64,000 nucleotides of DNA, from positions 46,570,143 through 46,634,142 of the forward strand of contig JASEVX010000013.1 in assembly GCA_031761405.1 (NCBI GenBank), read 5' to 3'. The position numbers were made by a program, and so were the translations under genes. The notes below the pieces were generated by a model. It was given only the letters and a program-made list of their open reading frames with translations. It searched no databases and was not told where the DNA came from. Below are positions 1-12,420 of this stretch, one piece after another. Numbering within the stretch: the first letter of the stretch is position 1; each line of letters starts with the position of its first letter. The DNA comes from Serripes groenlandicus (lineage: Eukaryota > Mollusca > Bivalvia > Cardiida > Cardiidae).

Positions 1-1590
1 CTATTTAGACTCACATTTTGACGCGTCTACAATAGTACAAATGAACAACTGCATTAATTACTGAAATGAAAATGCACTGTATCTCAAAATAGGCCCCAAC
101 GTATAGAAGTTGTAACTAACTAGTGGAAGTAGTGCTTTATCATTAGAGTTTATCGTAGTGGTATAGTTTTAGTAGGTAGATAGATAAGTTAGATATATAT
201 ATATATATCGTAATTAAATGGTATACTTTTAATAAGCTTTAGATACATACGTTAGATCTGAGCAAGAACTTGGAAAGAGATATGCATTGATTCCAATCAG
301 CCTCTAAATCGGCTCAGTCTTATCAGAATTTACACAAGTTCACAGATATATTAGTGAAACAAGCTATGTAAGTAATAATGTCAACACTGTAGATCTTGAT
401 CAGACTGTGTTGATGTACCGGCTGATTTAGATCTATACTGTTCACAAACAACCATCATGTATCTATTCGCATTCGCACAGGTGATGTATATATTACGTAA
501 AAAAAAAAAGAAATCTGGAAAAAGAAGGAAACGGTTGGTTAACTCATATATTGACTAAACTATCCTTCACCAAAAAAATGTATACAAAAAAAAAAAAAAA
601 AAAGATATAATAAAAAAATACAAAAAAAGTAGAATCACGTGAGAACGAGAAACCATGCGAGAAGAGTGCTGAGGTGAGCAAGAGGCTTTATAATTGATTC
701 ATTTTTTGTAAATTGTTCTGTAAGATGAGCGGAGCTCCACGAAGACCAACCTTATGTTTTCAAAAAGCCGTCTGCTGCAGAGGCATCAGAAAGCGTCTAT
801 ATGTGTCTTCTATCCAAAAATAGAAAACTGATTTACAGACATCTCTTAAAACCTTCTAGGTCTATTTTAGGTCAGTGTGCGCGGATTCGCTGGCTGATCT
901 GAATTTACATTTATTACAAATACCTAAATGGTTGCCTCTAGAAGAGCCCCGCTCACGAGTTATTCTTTTTCCAGCAGGATTCTATTCAGCAATTGCAAAT
1001 GTATCTGGCCTGATGATTTTGGATCTTGTTTCATTTTCGTATAGTGAAAGGTCATGAGAGCTTGTCTTTAATCACAATCTCATCAGAGTCTTTACTGTCT
1101 ACCTATAGGTTATAATTACATAAATGTATTTTATGACAAATCGATGGACGTAACGTAACTCAAACGTTTGAAGTTAAATTTAATCGCATGTTATTACCGT
1201 TTTCAATTCGGCGTATAGGTTTAACTGCAACCGGAAGTCTTTAAACATCTTCTGTTTGAAAATTACTTGAATTACATCAATGCTTTGTTCTTTTGGTTAA
1301 AGTAACAAAAATATTGATTGTCCTCAAAAAGGGGGGAAGCTACTATCGTACTCGAAATTATCAGTACATACATGCAAGATTTTGTAACCTTTCCTATCTT
1401 CAGATGTTCTTTCTATTGCCAAGACATTGCGATTTGTTTTGCTCCTCCTACATTGTCTGATTCATGAGCAAGCATTGTTCACATGGTTAATAGTAACGTA
1501 TCATATTTTGAAATGTTCACGTCTATTCCAAAGATAAATACAAACAAGTGAACATTGGATGCCTTTCCTCGGTGACTGTTAAGTTATTCT
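1..1590. other. Left flank without a recognisable gene
   Basis: AT-rich sequence with a short (AT)n at 196-208, an A17-like run at 586-602 and a MITE-A right-end fragment at 745-812 (GCCGTCTGCTGCAGAGGC). I see nothing else in 815-1590. Confidence 0.6.
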
Positions 1591-1869
1591 TATTGCTATT
1601 TTGACCTGAAGCTTTGCTGTAAAAGGTACATGGTCAGAACCAATATCTCCTCCCCTGTCCGCTCTAACATCTATGGGGTTCCTTCTTTATCTGCGAAACA
1701 TCGCAATGTAGTCCATCCGGGTCTTTACAGACAAGTCTGTTGATGCCCAGATGACCTTGTGGACATGTTTATGTATATGGGCAAATCATGTCACTAGTTC
1801 CTCCTTATCCATGACAAATTCCCTACCTCTGTAGCCATCGGCTGGTGATGCCATTTATTATTTGTTTAT

Positions 1870-1908
<39 letters not shown>

Positions 1909-2390
1909 CTTTGCTTTATCTAGCATACTCTGTAATTGTAAATGGAACTCTTTGGCACGTCCTCTACTCGGTTTGTAGGTTCTTACTATTGTTAAATCTT
2001 TGGGTGAAACCTGGCTTTAATTATTTTCCCTTTCCAGAAGATTTTTCTGTGCTTTCTTTGTAAGCAGCATTCCATCCCCGGTCAGGTTACGGTCCACCTC
2101 GTATAGTGTCATAGAGAACAACAGAATATGGCCAGAAGCCAATGTAACCTTGCCTGCTGTGGTCCATCTTAGTAACTTCGCTGCAACCCAAAATAACAAG
2201 GCGATATCTGTCCATTTCCCTGGTTACTTGAGATGGTCTTCCTGTTTCGTGAAGAGTTCTGAAATTCTAGAACTCTATCCGGGAGACGTTCACTGGGGAG
2301 GGGAGGTTCTTTTAACTCCGCCATTGCCGGTCCCAAGCCCGGATGTGAAAGGAGGAGGGTTGTACGCAGTGTAAGCACTCGTGTCACGTA
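1590..2390 (-). pseudogene. LINE-type AP-endonuclease domain relic
   Basis: Read on the minus strand in several frames, the stretch carries landmarks of the endonuclease of non-LTR retrotransposons (the type often annotated as craniofacial development protein 2-like). From 2270 downward are REMDRYRLVILGCSEV-like and KTRLASG-like segments, then KKAQKNLL, an IIKARF-like block and a YKPSRGRAKEFHLQLQSMLD segment. Near 1640-1740 are MDYIAMFRR and DVRADRGGDIGSDH, the last containing the conserved SDH. Frameshifts, stops and the G39 run (C39 on this strand) break it. No reverse transcriptase domain is visible. Confidence 0.72.
1870..1908. repeat. Poly-G tract (39 G) within the LINE relic
   Basis: Uninterrupted G run following TTTGTTTAT. 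Long pure G runs can form quadruplexes and are prone to assembly length error. Confidence 0.95.
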
Positions 2391-2479
2391 AAATCCAAAA
2401 AGCTTCAGAAACCATCGATACAGATATATGTTTTTAAAGTTGATTAGATTGCTCTACTCACTTCATCTTCCGTATGCCA

Positions 2480-2835
2480 ATTGACATCTTCATCACTTGA
2501 TAAGGGCCGCGGTAGTCATGTCGGAATGCCCATGGGCGAGGCACATTTCCTAGTCTAGTACTGGCTTGCTTACCCACGGATTAGAATACGTGAACTTGCC
2601 GAGCTTGGGATCGAACTCTGAGCCCCTGAATTGATAGCCGGCGTTCTATTGACAGAGTTGTCGGAACTCGGCTACGTTTCAGAAAATTGATTACGAGAGG
2701 TGTAAATGGCCTTTTCACAGTAGCATCTCAAATGAACCTAGTCACGCATGGAAGACAGAGATGCAGTGGTAGAGTGTCGGCATTTAGTACCTAATGTCCA
2801 GGGTTCGAATCCAGTGATTAGCGTGTTCTGCATTT
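2480..2835 (+). mobile_element. SINE fragments with tRNA-like heads
   Basis: 2500-2600 resembles the SINE2 body (AGGCACATTTCCTAGTCTAG). 2755-2815 carries GATGCAGTGGTAGAGTGTCG and GGGTTCGAATCCAG, an A/B-box pair, without a clear acceptor stem. Confidence 0.5.
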
Positions 2836-3469
2836 TGGATTTTTCCACACAGACGGCGCGAGTACTGGTTATATACCCAGGCAGCAGACATCGAGCGTAA
2901 TAAATATAAGCTGAAAGCTTGTCTCGCATTCGATGTAAAATAAATTAGCTTTAGCTAAACTAAACAAGAAATCGGCTAAACAATTTAATGAAATAAGGAC
3001 AAATGAACTTTTTCGTTAATCCTGGAATGTTCGCTCTTTAGCCTCCACAAACTGATCCGTATCAAGTTTAGCCCTGACCTTATGTTTGTTGATCTGTATT
3101 TATTTAATGTAATTAACCATATGTTGGCTAACAGTTTTCTTTTTACACGATGTTTCCAAACTTAAAGTGTGTGCTACAAATGAATCCAAAGTAATCTATA
3201 TCTGGAAAAGGTTACTTTCAAAATGAAAAAAAAAAAATGAAGAAAAAAATAATATATATATTTAAATATACTCAAATACGTTCAAAGACGTCTGCTGCAG
3301 AATTGTCGTATGTGGGAAAGAGTTAAGGCATTCTTTCTTCTATTATCATGCTGATACTTACATTGATGTAAAGAGACACTAAAACCCATATCCAATGAAT
3401 CAAACCTCAAATGTTACAAACATTATGCCTGTATGAAACTTGATCATTTAATTGTTCCAGCTGTTTAGA

Positions 3470-3890
3470 CACAGACCTCTTGGATACTGTGAAGGTCCTC
3501 TCAGATGGTGCTGAGCCTGTCCTCTCAGATGTTGCCAAGACTGTCCTCTCAGATGGTGCTGAGCCTGTCCTCTCAGATGTTGCCAATACTGTCCTCTCAG
3601 ATGGTGATGAGCCTGTCCTCTCAGATGTTGCCAATAATGTCCTCTAACATGGTGCTGAACCTGTCCTCTCAGATGTTGCCAATACTGTCCTCTCAGATGT
3701 TGCTGAGCCTGTCCTCTCATATGTTGCCAAGACTGTCCTCTCAGATGGTGCAGAAATACTTCTCAACAATGGTGCTGAGCCTGTCCTCTCAGATGTTGCC
3801 GAGCCTGTCCTCTCAGATGTTGCCGAGACTGTCCTCTCAGATGCTGCAGTAAAACTTCTCTGCAACGGTCCTGAGCCTGTCCTCTCAGAT
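3470..3890. repeat. 24-bp minisatellite (often as 48-bp pairs)
   Basis: Unit CTGTCCTCTCAGATGKTGCC plus 4 bases, about 17 copies, with alternating 'GTTGCCAAGA' and 'GGTGCTGAGC' versions. Because 24 is a multiple of three, several frames stay open on both strands. No splice or start evidence indicates a real protein. Confidence 0.9.
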
Positions 3891-4811
3891 GGAGCAGAGA
3901 CAAGTCTCCCAGTTGGTGAAAAGATGAATATTCGTAGAATATTGAATTTCAGTCACGAGTGAACCCTTTCGTCTGTGTCAGTTTTGGAATTCACACCTTA
4001 GGTAAAGTTTTGCATGAAGAGCATTTATAAGTTTTCTCAAAAACTATCATTGAACATTTTGGAACTCGCCTTTTTCTCTCCAATAATTATCAGACTAATT
4101 ATACATGAAATATCTTAAAAAAACTGTTTTGAGTAATTTCTTCTTTTGTCACAATGTTGTCAAAAATCATCTGCTGCAGAGACGAAAGGAAGCCTCAGTA
4201 TGAGGTAAAGGATTAAACTAAGTTAAGGTTTTGCATTAATGGCCTTTCCTCAGATCTACGCTTTAATCAGTACAGCTTTTACAATATACTAACCCTTTCC
4301 CACATACAGCAAATCTGCAGCAGACGACTTTGAAACTATCTTCTCAAAAATATGGAAAATCACTATATGTGTAGTTATAATTACTGAAAAAGTTGAAAAC
4401 ATTGTGTCAAATGGAGAAATTGCTCGTTCTGAGCAATGGCACCTACATTTGCATTGTTTACAAAAGGGTCAAAATTGCCCCTAAACCAGGTTTTTCAAAA
4501 TAGGTATTTAGTTACAACCGTTTCACGCCAAGCCCTCGATATCTTGATCGGACTAGGCGGATACACAATGCTGATCTTGGTCTACACTGTAGACACAAGC
4601 CAACTTATACCCTTTCGCACGGACGGGTTTAGATTAACCCTTTCCCACATACAGACGCTTGTTGACGCCTCTGCAGCAGACATCTTTTGAAAACATTGTG
4701 ACATCATGAGCAATTTCTCCTTTAGCCACAATACTTTCAACTCTATATTATATTTAAACTCTTATTTATTGAGATGTTTCATATTTTTGGTAAGACGTCC
4801 TCAAAGTCGTC

Positions 4812-5103
4812 GTCTGGGCCGAGCCCCGGTAGCTCAGTCGGTAGCGACGCGGGCTGTCAATCCAGGGGTTGTGAGGTCGAATCCCGGCTCGGCCAACTTT
4901 CTTTCCGACGATTGACAAAAGTCAATGCGACATGCGTCATTCGTCTTCCACCAATGGGCTAAGTATATATGGAAAAGCAGCCAGTTGCTTGGGAAGATTG
5001 TTGTGTGGAGTACTGGTGTGAGAAAACCAGGAAATGCATCAGTAGGTGAACCGTGATATAACTGAGAAATTGTTAAAAACGGTGTTAAACGCCAATCAAT
5101 AAA
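4812..5103 (+). mobile_element. SINE1, complete, inserted in a MITE-A copy
   Basis: The tRNA-like head has an A box TAGCTCAGTCGG (4830-4841) and a B box GGTCGAATCCC (4875-4885). A central part contains CACCAATGGGCTAAG-like sequence. The tail is GTGATATAACTG...AACGGTGTTAAACGCCAATC. The 11-bp target duplication TCAAAGTCGTC lies at 4801-4811 and 5104-5114. This is a pol III-type retroposon, not a tRNA gene. Confidence 0.88.
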
Positions 5104-5629
5104 TCAAAGTCGTCTGCTGCAGTTTTGCGGTATGTTGGAACGGGTTAAACAATCGGGTTTAATCCTTTGCCAAATACAACAAATCTACAGCAGACGACTT
5201 CGGAATCATCTATAGATACAGACATATATGGAAAACATATTTATAAATGAAAGGGTAAATATTAAATCGAGTTGAATAAATATAAGTCAAAAGAAGAAAT
5301 TGCTGAACCTGATCAAGTTCCTTTCTAGTTTCAGTGTCTTCAAAAGACGCAAGCTGCAGGTGCATCAAAAGTCGTCTGTACATGGGAAAGGGAAACCGAC
5401 GAACCGTGTGATACAGGTAGATAATCATCTTGTGTACATTTGCTTAGCCTGGTGCAGACGATTGTATGTATCCCTTTGCCCTTGAAAATACACGCTTTTG
5501 AACGTGTTCTCTTTTTCCTAAATGTGATGACCATGTTTCAGGTGCGCATATCAAGGTCTTAAAAACTTATTTGATTATTAAACCTATGTTTTGCGTACTC
5601 AAAATAATTGTTTCGGTGAGAGAATTATT

Positions 5630-5858
5630 TTAACCCTTTCCCTCATACGACAATTCTGCAGCAGACGACTTTGACATATTCTATCAAAAAATAGAAAATC
5701 TCTTTAATGGAATGGATAACCTATGACATAAAGCGGAAAACATTGTGTCAAAAAGAGAAATTGCTCGTTTTGAGCAATTTCTTCTTTTGTCACTATGTTT
5801 TCAAAAAGCCGTCTGCAGCAGAGGCGTCAGAAAGCGTCTATATGAGGGAAAGCGTTAA
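5630..5858. mobile_element. MITE-A, full copy
   Basis: TTAA at both ends (5630-5633 and 5855-5858), CCCTTTCCCTCATACG terminus, CTGCAGCAGACGAC subterminal block and a central AATTGCTCGTTTTGAGCAAT hairpin. Same family as 42910-43140. Confidence 0.85.
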
Positions 5859-6143
5859 GTAACACACCATAGGGTTTAGATAAGTTATAACAGATTGTTT
5901 AGAGCAAAGGTCAGTGAAATCTTCCTTACTTTGGAAACTGAATCAAAATAAGGTTTTCATTGGTTCAGATATTACACGTCTCTATTCTCAGAGCCTAGTC
6001 GGTAGTGACACAGGCTGTCAAATCAAGGGGTAGTGAGTTCGAACTCCAACTCGACCAATACTATTGTTTACGTTTTCCACCAATGGACTTACAATCTATG
6101 TGCAAAGGCAGCCATTTCCATGGTACTGCTTTTATGAGGAGTA

Positions 6144-6378
6144 TTTATTTATTTATTTATTGGGGTTTTACGCCGCTTTCAACATTATTTCAGTTATATC
6201 ACGACGACAGTTCACTTATTCATGATCCCTGGGTAAACAAACCAGTACTAGGCTAGAAAATGTCCCTTGCCCAAGGGCATTCCTCCATGACCGAGGTGCA
6301 GCGACTGGGGATCGTTCCCGGGACACCCGGTTTCGAAATCTCCGACGCTAACCACTCGACCACAGCGGATTCCTTTAC
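6144..6378 (-). mobile_element. SINE2 copy, 8-bp target duplication
   Basis: The target duplication GAGGAGTA lies at 6136-6143 and 6379-6386. On the minus strand the head reads GCTGTGGTCGAGTGGTTAGC, with a B box-like region in the following GTCCCGGGAACGATCCCC. The tail is GTGATATAACTGAAATAATG, ending in a TAAA-type repeat. The tail is shared with SINE1, but the tRNA-like head differs. Confidence 0.85.
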
Positions 6379-6428
6379 GAGGAGTACTGGTGTGAGAAAA
6401 CACATGGGTTGGTTGATTACTGTATATA

Positions 6429-6692
6429 TGAGCCGTCCCGCGAGAAAACCAACATTGTGGTCTCTGCGTTAAGTATCGATCCGGATCAGCCTAAGCATGC
6501 CACGCAGGCTGACCAGAACAGACAATTTTCGCCTCCTGCGGATTTTCTGTTTCAGGAATTATTACTCTATACCTCTATCCCCCCTGAGACGGAATGTTCC
6601 GGCCCGGATCAGTCTGCGTGGACTGCGCTGGCTGATCTGGATCGATACATTACGCATAGGCCATAATGTTGGTTTTCTCGTGGGACGGATCA
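6429..6692. mobile_element. MITE-B copy
   Basis: Long inverted ends TGAGCCGTCCCGCGAGAAAA and the complement of CTCGTGGGACGGATCA. A TA precedes the left end. The interior has the family blocks CGGATCAGCCTAAGCATGCC and TCAGGAATTATTACTCTATA. The whole element is nearly palindromic. Confidence 0.8.
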
Positions 6693-7090
6693 AATGTTTT
6701 GAAAACGATGTGACATACCAGCCAATAAATCAATAATAACTTTGAATATTGCCTAACTGCATATTTGGCAGCCCGCGTCGCTAACGACTAATAGGCCACT
6801 TGACCATGACTTAAACTTATCTCGTAAGATATCGGATATATGGGACAGACATATAAGGCCGAATCGGCTGTAGTGTTCTGATTTATAGCTCATCTCTTGA
6901 CCGAATATACTATCTTCTTTGTCGTCTGCTTTGAAAACAACATGTATACATTTGATACAGAATCGAAAAGGGAGAATGAGAAAGGAGAAATAAGTTTGTA
7001 CCTATTCATCTTTTAAAAAAAAATTGCCAGCAAAGAACGGCATAAGAAGTCGTTTGTGTCGGGGAAAGCATTAAACTTTAACTTACACTT

Positions 7091-9920
7091 TAAAGGGACT
7101 GTAAATAAGTAAACATAGACTTTTAGATGTACTTCGTTAGTTAGGACTGTAAATAAGTAAACATAGACTTTTAGATGTCCTTCGATAGTTAGGACTGTAA
7201 ATAAGTAAACATAGACTTTTAAATGTACTTCGTTAGTTAGGACTGTAAATAAGTAAACATAGACTTTTAGATGTACTTCGTTAGTTAGGACTGTAAATAA
7301 GTAAACATAGACTTTTAGATGTACTTCGTTAGTTAGGACTGTAAATAAGTAAACATAGACTTTAAAATGTACTTCGTTAGTTAGGACTGTAAATAAGTAA
7401 ACATAGACTTTTAGATGTACTTCGTTAGTTAGGACTGTAAATTTAAGTAAACATAGACTTTTAGATGTACTTCGTTAGTTAGGACTGTAAATAAGTAAAC
7501 AGAGCCTTTTAAATGTACTTCGTTTGTTAGGACTGTAAATAAGTAAACATAGACTTTTAGATGTACTTCGTTAGTTAGGACTGTAAATAAGTAAACATAG
7601 ACTTTTAAATGTACTTCGTTAGTTAGGACTGTAAATAAATAAACATAGACTTTTAGATGTACTTCGTTAGTTAGGACTGTAAATAAGTAAAAAGAGACTT
7701 TTAAATGTACTTCGTTAGTTAGGACTGTAAATAAGTAAACATAGACTTTTAGATGTACTTCGTTAGTTAGGACTGTAAATAAGTAAACATAGACTTTTAG
7801 ATATACTTCGTTAGTTAGGACTGTACATTAATAAAGATAGACTTTAAAATGAACTTCGTTAGTTAGGACCGTAACTAAGTAAAAAGAGACTTTTAAATGT
7901 ACTTCGTTAGTTAGGACCGTAAATAAGTAAAAAGAGACTTTTAAATGTACTTCGTTAGATAGGACCGTTAATAAGTAAAAAGAGACTTTTAGATGTACTT
8001 CGTTAGTTAGGACCGTAAATAAGTAAAAAGAGACTTTTAGATGTACTTCGTTAGGTAGGACTGTACACTAGTAAAGAGAGACTTTAAACTGAACTTCGTT
8101 AGTTAGGACTGTACATGAGTAAAGAGAGACATTTAAATATACTTCGTCAGTTAGGACTGTACAGTAGTAAAGAAAGACTTTAAAATGAACTTCGTTAGTT
8201 ATGACTGTACATTAGTTAAAAAACCTTTAAAATGATTTCGTTAGGACTGTATATCAGTAAAGAGAGACATTTAAATGTACTTCGTAAGTTAGAAGTGTAC
8301 ATTATTAAAGAGAGACATTTAAATATACTTCGTTAGTTAGGCCTGTACATTAGTATAAAAAAGAGTCATTTAAATGTACTTCGTTAGTTATGACAGAACA
8401 TTAGTAAAACGAGACTATAAAATGAACTTCGTTTGTTAGGACTGTACATTAGTAAAGAGAGACTTTAAAATGAACTTCGTTAGTTAGGACTGTACATTAG
8501 TAAAAAAAGACTTTTAGATATACTTCTCAAGACTGTACATTTGTAGAAAGAGAGATTTTAAATGTACTTCGTTCGTTAGGACTGAACATTAGTTAAGAGA
8601 GACTATACAATTAACAGCGTTAGTTAGGACTGTACATTAGTAAAGACAGACTTTAAAAAGAACTTCGTTAGTTAGGACTGTACATTAGTAAAAAGAGACT
8701 TCAAAATGAAATTTGTTAATTAGGACTGTACATTAGTAAAGAGAGACTTTAAATGTACTTCGTTAGCTAGGAATATACATTAGTAAAGAGAGACTTTAAA
8801 TGTACTTCGTTAGCTAGGAATGTACATTAGTAAAGAGAGACTTTAAATGTACTTCGTTAGCTAGGAATATACATTAGTAAAGAGAGACTTTAAATGTACT
8901 TCGTTTGCTAGGAATGTACATTAGTAAAGAGAGACTTTAAATTGAACTTCGTTATTTATGACTGTACATTAGTAAAGAGAGACTTTAAATGTACTTCGTT
9001 AGTTAGGAATGTACATTAGTAAAGAGAGACTTTAAAATGAACTTCGTTATTTATGACTGTACATTAGTAAAGAGAGACTTTAAATGTACTTCGTTAATTA
9101 GGACTGTACATTATTAAAGAGAGATTTTAAACTGAACTTCGTTAGTTAGGACTGTACATTAGTAAAGAGAGACTTTAAAATGAACTTCGTTATCTAGGAC
9201 TTTACATTAGTAAAGAGAGTCATTTAAATGTACTTCGTTAGTTAGGACTGTACATTAGTAAACAAAAAAGGACTTTTAAATGTACTGCGTTAGTTAGGAG
9301 TGTACATTACTAAAGATAGACTTTTAAATGTTCTTCGTAAGTTAGGACTGTACATTGGTAGAAAGAGAGACTTTAAATGTATTGAATATTAGTTAAGAGA
9401 GAATTTAAAATGAACTTCGTTAATTAGGACTGTACATTAGTAAAGAGAGACTTCAAAATGAGCTTCGTTAGTTAGGACTGTACATTAGTAAAAAGAGACT
9501 TTTAAATGAACTTCGTTAGTTAGAACTGTACATACGTAAAGAGAGACTTTTAAACGTACTTCGTTAGTAAGGACTGTACATTAGTAAAGAGAGACTTTAG
9601 ATGTACTTCGTTATTTAGGAGTGAACATTGGTAAAGATATACTTTTAAATGTACTTCCAAAGTTAGGACTGATAGACGTTTAAACGTACTTCGTTAGTAA
9701 GGACTGTACATTAGTAAAGAGAGACTTTAGATGTACTTCGTTAGTTAGGAGTGAACATTGGTAAAGATAGACTTTTAAATGTACTTCGTTAGTAAGGACT
9801 GTACATTAGTAAAGAGAGACTTTAAAAATCGGAACTTCTTTAGTTAGAACTGAACATTAGTAGAAAGAGACTTTTAGATGTACTTCGTTAGTTAGAAGTG
9901 TACATTAGTAAAGGGTCAGA
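7091..9920. repeat. 48-bp minisatellite, about 59 units
   Basis: The unit contains GGACTGTAAATAAGTAAAC then ATAGACTTTTAGATGTACTT and CGTTAGTTA. The first 15 or so units (to about 7830) are nearly identical. Later units shift to a GGACTGTACATTAGTAAAGA type and become increasingly varied. The array ends about 1.2 kb before the PEBP start codon. Confidence 0.93.
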
Positions 9921-9934
9921 ACGAACTATTTTAA

Positions 9935-10115
9935 ACAATAGAAGTCATAGCTTACCCGCCTTGGCGCTCAAGAGTGTTGGGTTAACATCACGTCTGACTC
10001 GCTGGTGTCTGGATAAATGGACCAGTAGTACTAGTAACTTACCCAGAAACGAAATGATATAACTAACAATTATTGATACCAGCGTAAAACACAATACAAG
10101 CAAATCACGTTATTT
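9935..10115 (+). mobile_element. SINE3 copy (third tRNA-like head, shared tail)
   Basis: Blocks TCTGGATAAATGGACCAGTA, CTTACCCAGAAACG and the ATATAACT...AGCGTAAAACAC tail. Related pieces are at 11195-11345, 11905-12060 (minus), 30205-30260 and 56762-56855. Confidence 0.55.
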
Positions 10116-10137
10116 TTCAGTTATCACAAATGTAATA

Positions 10138-10393
10138 TTATATGAGCCGTACCGCAAGAAAAACTGCGTAATGTATCGACCAGATCAGCCTGTGCAGTCC
10201 GCACAGACCGATCCGGGCCGACATATTCCATCTCAGGGGGATAGATGTATAGAGTAATGATTCCTTAAACAGAAAATCCATAGGAGACGAAAGGTGTCTA
10301 TCCGGATAAGCATGAACAGCATGCTTAGGCTGATCCGGGTTGGTATTTTACGCAGAGTCGAAAATGACGGTTTTCTCGCGTGACGGCTCATGA
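10138..10393. mobile_element. MITE-B copy upstream of PEBP
   Basis: ATGAGCCGTACCGCAAGAAA at the left and CGCGTGACGGCTCAT at the right, with the family interior between. It lies 0.7 kb before the PEBP start codon. Confidence 0.75.
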
Positions 10394-11076
10394 ATGCAAT
10401 AAGAACACCCATCAAATGGATGTCGGCCATTTCATTTGCGAAGGAAGTCCAGGAAGGTAGGCTGTAAATAACCGACAGAATTGCGGAAAGAGCCGAACGG
10501 GGGTCGATTGAGGAAACCTTTATTGATTATTACATGATCGACTCCATATGCCTAATGCAATTGTTCTTGTCATTTTGTCATGTCTTCCAATTTAAAATGT
10601 TTATGAATAGGGTTTTATTTAGAGAAAACGTCCTTTTTATATTGAATAACGAAATTGAGGATGTATGTACTTGTACATGTATACATACGTTGAGAATACC
10701 ATAGTTATCACTAAAATATATGTTTTAAGGATTTTTCATCTTTACACTCAATCTATGCCATATGTAGCGTCTAGTTCTAGATTTAGATTTGAGTTTTCTA
10801 TTTGATTCGCTTTATGACAAAAAATAAAGACTGAAATTATTTTGCAATAATGTAGACATCTTGTCATATATTTAGAATTAATTTTTAAGTTCGCGTTATA
10901 ATTAAAAGTAAAATATTTAAATACAGTTTGACGATAGTATAGACATTGTCAATATTAATTCATAAGTAAATATATCGGTATATTTGCGCTATCTACATGT
11001 AACCCGGTACAGTACCTTTAATAGTTAGCAATCTCTCTCCTTGCATTTGACTGTCGTACTATTTAAGTCAAGAACT
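10394..11076 (+). other. PEBP 5' flank and probable 5' UTR
   Basis: AT-rich, free of the repeat families seen elsewhere. The stretch just before the ATG (from about 11026) probably contains untranslated leader. No convincing TATA box or initiator can be fixed by eye. Confidence 0.4.
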
Positions 11077-11145
11077 ATGGACGCTTTCACACGAGACGGT
11101 GTTGTTCCGGATGTTACAGATTCGATACCATCAAGCTGTTTAGAG
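11077..11145 (+). CDS. PEBP1: PEBP exon 1 (start codon, 23 codons)
   Basis: The exon encodes MDAFTRDGVVPDVTDSIPSS and then CLE before the donor GAG|GTATGT. The GVVPDVxD stretch is the usual start of invertebrate PEBPs. An in-frame TAG at 11026-11028 and a favourable context (purine at -3, G at +4) support this ATG. A further 5' non-coding exon cannot be excluded. Intron phase is 0. Confidence 0.85.
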
Positions 11146-12420
11146 GTATGTACCGTATGATCTTTTATATACTTTATAAATGGTAGTAATGGTTTTCCCT
11201 CCTTGACACTCGGGGATTGCGAGATCAGCATTACGTATCACTCGCTAGTGTCAGGATAAATGTACCAGTAGGACCGGTAACTTGACCAGGAATCGCCGTG
11301 ATATAAGTGAACAACTGTTGAAAGCGGCGTAAAACACCAGTTTGACAAAACTTTTCTCTCATACAGACGCTTTTTAACGCCTCTTGAACAGATGGCTTTT
11401 GTAAACACTCTGACTAACGGTGAAATTGCTCACAATGAGCAACTGCTCATTTTGCCACAATGTTTTCAACTTTAATCAATAATTTTCATTTTTAGATATT
11501 TTCAATATGTTTTCCTATATGTTTTCAACTTTAATCAATAATTTTCATTTTTAGATATTTTTAATATGTTTTCCTAGATGTTTTCAAAGACGGCTGCTGC
11601 AGATATTTTTTTACGTGGTAAAGGTTTAAAATGGTAGTGACAAGTTTCTCTCCACAACTCTCAGCATATTTTCGACTGACCATAAGCTTTCGTGCCAGGA
11701 AAAGATCAGTGGTTTACCTAAAGATCCTTCGTGCACATTTCCTAGCCTAGTACTGTTTTGTTTACCCAGCTTGGATGATGCATAAGTAAACTATCGCCGT
11801 GATATAACTGCTATACTGTTGAATACGGCGTTAAAACCTAACACAACAAAGACTCTCCGTGTTATGAGCGTAAAACACAATTAAGGTACATTCTGTTGAT
11901 TGATCGATTGTTTGGTGTTTTACGCCGCTTTCAACAATTGTTCAGTTATATCTCGGCGTTTCTGGGTAAGTTACCGGTACTTCCGGTCCATTTATCCTGA
12001 CACCGGCCAGTAAGTCGTAATGCTAACCCCGCAACCCTTAGCGCTAAGGAAGGCAGCCATTACTACAAGTGTTATAAAGTCTTTGGTACATGTATGACCC
12101 GGCTGGGGATGGAACATTATTTAGAACACTTCTAAATGGACTCGGGGATTTCCGTTAGAGGTCGGTGTGTGTAATATCTTGATCGTGGGAATAAGGTGCA
12201 GAGTAGCATTTTTAAACAGTGCAGGTTAACATTAGTCTGTACCTCTACTCCGTCTTGTCAAAATATACGCACGTGGACAAAAGCTTCTAACAAGTGATAA
12301 TCAGAAAAGTGTAGATTCAGATAAGACTATGCGGATGCACAGAATGTTCTGGATCTGCACTGTACCAACCGATCAAAGTGTACCTCATTCCATGGACGGG
12401 TTGATAAAGTATATCGGTGT

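Larger units (their letters stand above)
3281..5160. mobile_element. Cluster of partial MITE-A copies, one hosting a SINE
   Basis: Family ends occur at 3281-3330, 4140-4215 and 4288-4440. A copy at about 4634-5150 has TTAACCCTTTCCCACATACA at its left and GGAACGGGTTAAA at its right; it is split by the SINE at 4812-5103. The 24-bp minisatellite lies between the first two pieces. Confidence 0.75.
5993..6736 (+). mobile_element. SINE1 copy carrying a SINE2 and a MITE-B
   Basis: The SINE1 head runs from 5993. Its body is cut at 6144-6378 by SINE2, resumes with CTGGTGTGAGAAAAC, is cut again at 6429-6692 by MITE-B, and ends with the tail CCAGCCAATAAATC near 6735. Confidence 0.8.

Noticed and set aside
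3407..3865. Open frames with repeating SERTGSAP or LSSQMLP peptides
   Set aside because: They are by-products of a 24-bp minisatellite that is open in several frames on both strands, with no flanking coding or splice evidence.
4820..4892. Possible tRNA gene
   Set aside because: A and B boxes are present, but the stretch is the head of a SINE with a body, tail and target duplication. Similar heads at 2755, 14600, 28680, 29280, 41580, 45180, 59210 and 63820 are treated the same way.
7091..9920. CRISPR-like regular spacing
   Set aside because: Whole 48-bp units repeat with no unique spacers, in a eukaryotic genome; it is a minisatellite.
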